Shown here: in pieces, positions 6,700 through 10,608 of the stretch
Layout of the letters: the number at the start of each line of letters is the position of its first letter
Position numbering within the stretch: position 1 is the first letter of the stretch
From: Acidimicrobiales bacterium
Lineage (GTDB): Bacteria > Actinomycetota > Acidimicrobiia > Acidimicrobiales > Palsa-688
DNA length: 10,608 bases
Assembly (NCBI GenBank): GCA_030039575.1
Contig: JASHVH010000311.1
Coordinates: forward strand, 1 to 10,608
Reading direction: 5' to 3'
Program-made: the position numbers and the translations under genes
Notes under the pieces: generated by a model
Told to the model about the DNA's origin: nothing
The model's input: only the letters and a program-made list of their open reading frames with translations
Database searches by the model: none

Positions 6700-7091
6700 T
6701 TGCCTCCCGGTACGCCGTCCGTGCCACGGGTCGACTTCTCCACCGCCCGACACGCATCCGGGCCCGGCCCTTCACTGAGTGTCGGCTGAGTACTATGAAA
6801 AACGCGATATGCGGCAGGACAAAACGTGATTTGCCCCCGGGGCGCCAGCCTACCGTCGCAGCCCGTCCACCCGCACTTGAGCGTCCTGGCCCGGTCTTGG
6901 CCTTTTCGTGCTGCGCCCATTTTCCGTCCATGTGTAGCGTTCGCACCGATGGTGCCCGCCGGGGCGGGGCCATAGCCGAGCCCCTCGGCCAGGGTCGTCC
7001 CGGGCGGTGCGGCGAACAACACCGGGTTTGACTGGAGAAAACATGGTCATGTGGCGGCCGGCCAAGCCACGACCAGGGAGCTGAGTGCCAA
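6700..7091. other. 392-bp intergenic region between divergent genes
   Basis: The region holds the GGGAGG site for the molybdenum hydroxylase (6703-6708, minus). A weak minus-strand promoter candidate has -35 TTGTCC (6817-6822), a 19-bp spacer and -10 CATAGT (6792-6797). The stretch 6790-6830 is clearly richer in A/T than its surroundings, which suits a promoter. Near the right end are a possible 13-codon leader ORF (7043-7084) and the short palindrome ACATG-GT-CATGT (7041-7052). No open frame through the middle (6830-7020) resembles a protein family convincingly; a zinc-ribbon-like minus-strand stretch is discussed as a finding. Confidence 0.5.
7043..7084 (+). CDS. Possible 13-codon leader ORF (uORF)
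   Basis: ATG 7043 lies 5 nt after GGAG (7034-7037), a better ribosome site than that of the gene downstream. The ORF encodes MVMWRPAKPRPGS and stops at 7084, 7 nt before the ATG of the next gene and in a different frame. The end of the little ORF overlaps GGGAG (7076-7080), the only purine-rich site before ATG 7092, so ribosomes finishing it could reinitiate or could mask that site. Function as a leader peptide is inference; ORFs this short occur by chance. Confidence 0.3.
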   Translation: MVMWRPAKPRPGS

Positions 7092-7460
7092 ATGGGAGCC
7101 TTCCAAGAGGGCTACGCGTCCGAGGCGTCGGTGAACGGCGACATGCTCACGGTGCCGCTCATAGCCGAAAAGTCGTTGCCTCGCTGGCTGACGGCGAAGC
7201 AGGTCAGCAGCGCCCTCCGGGCCACAGCCCGCGTCAATTTGGGCCGGCTGGCCTTCGTAAGCTTCGACTACAACGACCAGCGGCGCTGGTTCGACCTGAC
7301 AGACGCTCGCCGGCACTCGGTCAGGCTCGTCTTCGCCGTCGGCCGACCCACCGGGCGGGAAACGGCGGTGCTCGCTGCTCTCCGCGAACACGTGGCGGCA
7401 TCGCGACTGGAAGTCGACCCCGGCACCGAAGCCGCTCTGAGCGCCAGCGCCTCCGGCTAG
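7092..7460 (+). CDS. Small uncharacterised protein
   Basis: A 122-residue soluble protein that I do not recognise. Its codons have the strong third-position G/C bias of the surrounding genes, so it looks genuinely coding. It has no signal peptide or membrane segment. The middle alternates polar and hydrophobic residues in a strand-rich block (RLAFVSFDYNDQRRWFDL, then RHSVRLVFAVG), followed by a likely amphipathic helix (RETAVLAALREHV) and a loose Ala/Ser tail. This could be a small beta-sheet domain with a terminal helix, which is only a shape guess. The start is uncertain: ATG 7092 has GGGAG 11 nt upstream, while GTG 7131 has GAGG 5 nt upstream and ATG 7143 begins a cleaner MLTVPLIAEKS. It stands alone, divergent from the molybdenum hydroxylase and convergent with padR, and may follow a leader ORF. 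Confidence 0.7.
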   Translation: MGAFQEGYASEASVNGDMLTVPLIAEKSLPRWLTAKQVSSALRATARVNLGRLAFVSFDYNDQRRWFDLTDARRHSVRLVFAVGRPTGRETAVLAALREHVAASRLEVDPGTEAALSASASG

Positions 7461-7461
7461 C

Positions 7462-7493
7462 CAGCCGAAGAACGCGGGTTCTTCAGCAGGCTG
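7462..7493. terminator. Bidirectional hairpin between convergent genes
   Basis: CAGCC + GAAGAAC, loop GCGG, GTTCTTC, a 4-nt bulge AGCA, then GGCTG gives a 12-bp interrupted stem. The inner 7-bp stem (7467-7473 with 7478-7484) is perfect. It sits in the 46-bp gap between the small gene and padR, with no T-run on either side. Termination for both strands is inferred from position. Confidence 0.5.
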
Positions 7494-7506
7494 CGCTAGG
7501 CGGCCG

Positions 7507-8070
7507 TCAGCCGACTGCCGTCACCGGCGGGAGGGGGCCACCCGGCTTCAACGTCCCGGCGGCGATCTGCTCCGCCGCCCAGTCGACCCATTCAATGTGC
7601 ATCTTGTAGAAGCGGCGGCCGAACTCGATGGCCAGCCGGCTGGCCCGGCTCGCCGGGCTGGCGGCCCAGTCGTGGTTGGCCAGGGCCTTTTCGAGCTGGT
7701 CGAGGTGACGCTCGTACTCCGCCCGGTCGCGCTGTAGGTACGCCAGGGCCTCATCGGTGGGGAGCACCCATAAGCAAAAGACCCGCAGCAGAGCCTCATA
7801 CCGCACGGAGTAGTCCCGCTCCGAGGCCCGTAACCAAGCTCGGATGGCCTCCACTCCCGCCGGGGTGGTCTGGTACACCTTGCGGCCGCGCGGGCCTTCG
7901 CCGGTCTGGGTGATCAACCCCTCGCTCGCCAGCTTGGCCAGCTCCGGGTAGATCTGGCTGTGCTGGGCGGGCCACACGTTCCCCATCGAGAGCGTGAAGT
8001 AGCGGGCCAGGTCGTAACCGCTCATCGGCTCCCCGGCCAAGAGGTCGAGAAGCCCGTACCGCAAGGACAT
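7507..8070 (-). CDS. PadR family transcriptional regulator
   Basis: The 187-residue protein is a typical PadR repressor of the longer subgroup. Residues 1-80 form the winged helix: MSLRYGLLDLLAGEPMSGYD, then VWPAQHSQIYPELAKLASEG, and the wing GRKVYQTTPAG. Residues of about 90-175 are the helical C-terminal domain (Vir_act_alpha_C type) that mediates dimerisation, with an EYERHLDQLEKAL helix. Such proteins repress efflux or detoxification genes and release DNA when a phenolic or drug-like ligand binds. ATG 8070 is chosen because MSLRYGLL is the canonical start; GTG 8100 would add ten residues and extend over the operators. No Shine-Dalgarno sequence precedes 8070, and a promoter predicted at 8077-8105 would begin the mRNA at this ATG, so the message may be leaderless. 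It is divergent from the MFS exporter and almost certainly controls it and itself. Confidence 0.93.
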   Translation of the reverse strand: MSLRYGLLDLLAGEPMSGYDLARYFTLSMGNVWPAQHSQIYPELAKLASEGLITQTGEGPRGRKVYQTTPAGVEAIRAWLRASERDYSVRYEALLRVFCLWVLPTDEALAYLQRDRAEYERHLDQLEKALANHDWAASPASRASRLAIEFGRRFYKMHIEWVDWAAEQIAAGTLKPGGPLPPVTAVG

Positions 8071-8079
8071 AAGAAAAGT

Positions 8080-8091
8080 TTGACATGTAAT
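8080..8091. promoter_or_regulatory. PadR operator site 1
   Basis: TTGACATGTAAT, 10 of 12 matches to the inferred palindrome TTGACATGTCAA, centred at 8085.5. It overlaps the predicted padR -10, so binding here would block padR. Confidence 0.6.
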
Positions 8092-8093
8092 TC

Positions 8094-8105
8094 TTGACAC
8101 GTCAA
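8094..8105. promoter_or_regulatory. PadR operator site 2
   Basis: TTGACACGTCAA, 11 of 12 to the consensus, centred at 8099.5, exactly 14 bp from site 1. It contains both the -35 of the MFS promoter (8094-8099) and the -35 of the padR promoter (8100-8105, minus strand). Confidence 0.65.
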
Positions 8106-8122
8106 GCCAACAGTGTTAGGTT
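8094..8122 (+). promoter_or_regulatory. Predicted MFS exporter promoter
   Basis: Consensus -35 TTGACA (8094-8099), 17-bp spacer, -10 TAGGTT (8117-8122). The expected start near 8129 gives a leader of about 29 nt, and operator sites 3 and 4 would overlap the start point and leader. Confidence 0.65.
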
Positions 8123-8149
8123 CAACATGTCAAAGTCAACATGTCAAAG
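8122..8149. repeat. Two perfect tandem 14-bp repeats carrying PadR operator sites 3 and 4
   Basis: TCAACATGTCAAAG occurs twice in a row (8122-8135 and 8136-8149). Each copy contains the 10-of-12 palindrome TCAACATGTCAA, centred at 8127.5 and 8141.5. The sites cover the predicted transcription start and reach the ribosome binding site of the exporter, so repressor binding would block initiation. Confidence 0.7.
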
Positions 8150-8152
8150 GAG
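8147..8152 (+). promoter_or_regulatory. Ribosome binding site deciding the exporter start
   Basis: AAGGAG, 5 nt before ATG 8158. It rules out the frame-compatible GTG at 8113, which would also lie upstream of the predicted transcription start. Confidence 0.8.
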
Positions 8153-8157
8153 ACGGG

Positions 8158-9765
8158 ATGCGGTACCTGACCTCAGAACAGATTTACTCCCGGCGCTGGG
8201 CCACTCTTGCCGTCCTGGTCCTATCGCTGCTGGTCATCGTGGTGGACACCTCGATCGTCAACGTGGCCCTGCCCACACTGGTCCGCCAACTGCACGCCTC
8301 GACCGCTTCGCTTCAGTGGGTGACCGACGCCTACACCCTGGCGATGGCCGGCTTGCTGCTCAGCCTGGGCACCCTGGGCGACCGCATCGGCCGGCACCGC
8401 ACGCTCGCCGGCGGCCTCGTCGTCTTCGGCCTGGGCTCCGCGTTGGCCGCTATGTCGGGGACGGCCACTGAGCTCATCGTCTCTCGGGTGGTCATGGGCG
8501 CCGGTGCGGCCGCCATCATGCCCTCGACACTGTCGATCCTCACCAATGTTTTCACGGTGCCGGCCGAGCGGGCCAAGGCCATCGCCATGTGGTCGGCCGT
8601 CTCCGGCCTCGGCGTAGCCATAGGCCCCACCCTGGGAGGCTGGCTGCTGGAGCACTTCGGGTGGGGCTCCATCTTCACCGTCAACCTGCCCATCGTTGCG
8701 GTGGCATTGGTAGCGGGCCGCTTGTTCGTACCGCCGTCCAAGAACCCCCAGCCCAAGGCGGCGGACCCGGTCGGCGTGGCCTTATCGATGGCCGGGGTGG
8801 TCGCCGCCGTCTACGCCATTATCGAAGCCCCCAGCTCGGGCTGGCTGAGCGCTCGCACCCTCGGTATCGCCGCCGCCGGCGTGGTCCTGCTCACCACCTG
8901 GGTACTGTTCGAGCTGCGCAGCTCCCACCCGATGGTCGACCTCCGGCTGTTCCGCAATGCCCGCTTCAGCGCCGCCAGCTTCTCGGTGACCATGGTCTTC
9001 CTGGCCCTGTTCGGCTGGCTGTTCCTGTTCACCCAGCAACTGCAGTTCGTCCTCGGCTACGACACGCTGCAGGCCGGGGTGCGCGCCCTCCCCTTTGCTT
9101 TCACCATCGGTGCCGTATCGCAACCCGCCGCCAGGATGGCTGCTCGTGTCGGGACCAAGGCCGTCGTCACCGCCGGCCTGGCCTCGATGGCGCTGGGGTT
9201 CGGCCTGATGGCCGGCTCAACCGCCCACACCACCTACCCGTTCCTGCTCGTCGCCAGCATCGTCATAGCGGCCGGCATGGGCCTGGCCATGGCGCCGGCC
9301 ACCGAATCGATCATGGGTGCCCTGCCCCGGGAGCAAGCTGGAGTTGGGTCTGCTGTCAACGACACCACCAGGTCGCTTGGAGGCGCCCTGGGAGTGGCCG
9401 TAATTGGTTCGGTCGCCGCCTCGGTGTTCAACACCCACATCCAGCCGGCCCTGGCCCATGTACCGGCGCCTTTCGCGGCCCAGGCCAAGAGCTCGGTGGG
9501 AGCGGCCGTCACGATAGGCCAGCGGGCACCGGCGGCCATCGGGCACGTCCTGGTCGACGCGGCCAGGCAAGCGTTCATCACCGGGTCAGACCAGGCCATG
9601 GTCGTGGCCGTCGCCGCCGCCCTGCTCGGGGCCGTTGTCGCCGCCCTGTTCCTCCCCTCTCGAGCCACGAGCACCGGCTTGGTGGTTAATGGCCGGGTGG
9701 TCAGTGAGATCGGGACGGCAAACGGCGCTGAACTGGGCGCCATCGAAGTCGCCGAGGTGGCTTGA
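8158..9765 (+). CDS. MFS transporter, DHA2 (EmrB/QacA) family multidrug exporter
   Basis: The 535-residue polytopic membrane protein, normal length for 14-TM proton-coupled drug exporters, expels hydrophobic or cationic compounds from the cytoplasm. Family motifs are in place: D1 in helix 1, VVDTSIVNVALP with D30; motif A in the helix 2-3 loop, LGTLGDRIGRHR (about 70-81); and motif C in helix 5, GLGVAIGPTLGG (150-161), the mark of exporters. The ~80-residue segment before the last helix contains the long extracytoplasmic loop usual between TM13 and TM14. After about residue 500 is a soluble Gly/Val/Glu-rich tail of some 35 residues (ending GAIEVAEVA). The start ATG 8158 follows AAGGAG by 5 nt. 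It is divergent from padR with a shared operator array, so expression is probably induced by a PadR ligand that is likely an export substrate or a related compound. The substrate is not predictable. Confidence 0.95.
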   Translation: MRYLTSEQIYSRRWATLAVLVLSLLVIVVDTSIVNVALPTLVRQLHASTASLQWVTDAYTLAMAGLLLSLGTLGDRIGRHRTLAGGLVVFGLGSALAAMSGTATELIVSRVVMGAGAAAIMPSTLSILTNVFTVPAERAKAIAMWSAVSGLGVAIGPTLGGWLLEHFGWGSIFTVNLPIVAVALVAGRLFVPPSKNPQPKAADPVGVALSMAGVVAAVYAIIEAPSSGWLSARTLGIAAAGVVLLTTWVLFELRSSHPMVDLRLFRNARFSAASFSVTMVFLALFGWLFLFTQQLQFVLGYDTLQAGVRALPFAFTIGAVSQPAARMAARVGTKAVVTAGLASMALGFGLMAGSTAHTTYPFLLVASIVIAAGMGLAMAPATESIMGALPREQAGVGSAVNDTTRSLGGALGVAVIGSVAASVFNTHIQPALAHVPAPFAAQAKSSVGAAVTIGQRAPAAIGHVLVDAARQAFITGSDQAMVVAVAAALLGAVVAALFLPSRATSTGLVVNGRVVSEIGTANGAELGAIEVAEVA

Positions 9766-9771
9766 GCCATC

Positions 9772-9787
9772 GGCACCCGGTGGTGCC
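9772..9787 (+). repeat. Short hairpin after the exporter stop
   Basis: GGCACC-CGGT-GGTGCC, a perfect 6-bp stem with a 4-nt loop beginning 7 nt after the stop codon. It has no T-run. It may protect the 3' end or help the stronger terminator that follows. Confidence 0.4.
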
Positions 9788-9800
9788 AGCTGAGAACGAG

Positions 9801-9835
9801 GCCGAGGGCGTCCAGTGGGGGCCCTCGGCTTTGTG
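9801..9835 (+). terminator. Rho-independent-like terminator of the exporter gene
   Basis: A 9-bp perfect stem GCCGAGGGC (9801-9809) and GCCCTCGGC (9821-9829) has an 11-nt loop and is followed by TTTGTG. One wobble and one A-T pair can extend the stem outward. The short T-run is on the plus strand, so it serves the exporter. Confidence 0.75.
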
Positions 9836-9868
9836 CCGCGGTCACCGGGCGCTCTTCGAGGTGTCCTA

Positions 9869-9889
9869 CGGTTGCGGCCCCGGCAACCG
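9869..9889. repeat. Hairpin downstream of the DUF899 gene
   Basis: CGGTTGC (9869-9875) pairs with GCAACCG (9883-9889) across a 7-nt loop. It lies just past the stop of the minus-strand DUF899 gene and could act as its weak terminator, but no T-run follows on that strand. Confidence 0.35.
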
Positions 9890-9895
9890 CGTCCG

Positions 9896-10579
9896 CTACT
9901 CGCCCGCCGCCTCAGCTTTGTCATAAGCGTCGTGCCATCTCCACCACGAATACGGGGGAGTTTGGGGGTAGCCCTCGGGCGACTCCTCCCACTCCTCCTG
10001 CCGCCCGAGCGCCGTCAGGTCGAGGTAGCTCCACGTGCTCCCCATGGTCTCGTCGCCTCGATTGTTCACGAAGTAGGTGCGGAAGACCCGGTCACCGTCG
10101 CGTATGAACGCGTTGGTGCCATGCCACTCGTCCACACCGAAGTCGGTGTCGAACTCGTCCGTAATGGTGTACCAGGGGATATCCCAGCCCATGCGAGCCT
10201 TGACCCGTTCGATGTCGGGCTGTGGGCCCCGAGAGGCGAAGACCAGAGTGGTGCCCCGGGCGTTCAAATGAGCGAGGTGGGCGACCTGGTCTGCCACCAG
10301 GGAACAGCCGGGGCAAGCATGGTCCGGCCAGCCGTACACGCCGGGCTCGAAGAAGGCTCGGTAGACGATCAGCTGGCGACGACTGTCGAACAGGTCGAGC
10401 AGGCTGGCCTGGCCCGTGGGCCCGTCGAACTCGTACTGCTTCTCTACTGCCAGCCACGGCATTCGCCGGCGCTCTGCCGCCAGCGCGTCGCGGGCGCGGG
10501 TTACCGCTTTCTCCTTCACCAGCAGCTGTTGGCGAGCCGCCTCCCACTCCTGCGGGCCCACCACCGGGGGTGTCTTCAT
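9896..10579 (-). CDS. DUF899 family thioredoxin-fold protein
   Basis: The 227-residue protein matches the DUF899 family along its length. The N-terminal helix begins MKTPPVVGPQEWEAAR and continues LLVKEKAVTRARDALAAERR. Then comes LLDLFDSRRQLIVYRAFFEP, and CPGC with cysteines at 89 and 92, set like a thioredoxin active site (HACPGCSLVADQ). LAHLNARGTTLVFASR and RMGWDIPWYT are also family blocks, and the end YSWWRWHD is the usual C-terminus. Members are predicted dithiol-disulfide oxidoreductases or peroxiredoxin-like proteins of the cytoplasm; no reaction has been firmly assigned to my knowledge. I prefer ATG 10579, with GGAG (10589-10592) 9 nt upstream, to ATG 10594. The promoter lies beyond the window. 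It is convergent with the exporter and probably unrelated to it. Confidence 0.92.
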   Translation of the reverse strand: MKTPPVVGPQEWEAARQQLLVKEKAVTRARDALAAERRRMPWLAVEKQYEFDGPTGQASLLDLFDSRRQLIVYRAFFEPGVYGWPDHACPGCSLVADQVAHLAHLNARGTTLVFASRGPQPDIERVKARMGWDIPWYTITDEFDTDFGVDEWHGTNAFIRDGDRVFRTYFVNNRGDETMGSTWSYLDLTALGRQEEWEESPEGYPQTPPYSWWRWHDAYDKAEAAGE

Positions 10580-10608
10580 GTGCTCGGTCTCCATTTTCCA
10601 GTCCAGGT

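Larger units (their letters stand above)
8077..8105 (-). promoter_or_regulatory. Predicted padR promoter
   Basis: On the minus strand, -35 TTGACG (8100-8105), a 17-bp spacer and -10 CAAACT (8077-8082). Seven bases past the -10 is the A of ATG 8070, consistent with leaderless translation. The -10 is only a moderate match. Confidence 0.45.

Noticed and set aside
7028..7033. TTGACT as a -35 box for the small gene
   Set aside because: No acceptable -10 lies 16-19 bp downstream.
8589..9689. Long plus-strand open frame (366 codons) in another frame of the exporter
   Set aside because: Arg/Gly/His-rich translation without family features, typical of a shadow in GC-rich DNA; the MFS frame carries all expected motifs.
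1..10608. CRISPR arrays, tRNA or rRNA genes, insertion sequences, integrase or attachment sites
   Set aside because: No regularly spaced repeats beyond the 14-bp operators, no cloverleaf-like stretch, and no transposase or integrase motifs in any frame.

Overview
The window is GC-rich, gene-dense bacterial chromosome with strong third-position G/C bias and PadR, MerR, MFS, SDR and DUF899 genes of the type common in high-GC Actinomycetota, perhaps an acidimicrobial or related soil lineage. This placement is an inference from composition and gene style, since no rRNA or tRNA is present. I see no phage, insertion sequence, CRISPR array or RNA gene.

Layout. Bases 1-957 (+) hold the tail of an ABC-2 type exporter ATPase, then its membrane permease. 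Facing them, 1081-2961 (-) is a two-gene unit: an extended-SDR NAD-dependent epimerase/dehydratase followed by a classical SDR oxidoreductase. Divergent from it is a MerR-family regulator with a GyrI-like ligand domain (3169-3999, +), preceded by a textbook MerR-type promoter with a dyad in a 19-bp spacer. Just after merR lies a decayed piece of a glyoxalase/VOC-family gene (4011-4145). On the minus strand, 4159-6699 encodes a large molybdenum hydroxylase in which the two-[2Fe-2S] electron-transfer domain is fused to the molybdopterin-binding catalytic domain.

A 392-bp gap (6700-7091) separates it from a small uncharacterised protein (7092-7460, +), which is preceded by a possible 13-codon leader ORF. 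Then comes a drug-response cassette: a PadR-family repressor (7507-8070, -) divergent from a 14-TM DHA2 (EmrB/QacA-like) MFS exporter (8158-9765, +). A DUF899 thioredoxin-fold protein (9896-10579, -) closes the window.

How the parts relate. The best-supported circuit is PadR/MFS. Their 87-bp intergenic region carries four copies of a TTGACATGTCAA-like palindrome on an exact 14-bp lattice (centres 8085.5, 8099.5, 8127.5 and 8141.5, with the middle slot degenerate). The -35 boxes of the two divergent promoters abut inside one palindrome, and padR looks leaderless. MerR probably autoregulates and may also influence the divergent epimerase-SDR operon. The molybdenum hydroxylase has no FAD subunit or cofactor-maturation gene beside it. 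Convergent gene pairs are separated by hairpins at 7462-7493 and 9772-9829. I found no multi-gene system that is clearly new; the operator lattice, the VOC relic and the uORF-preceded orphan gene deserve the closest look.
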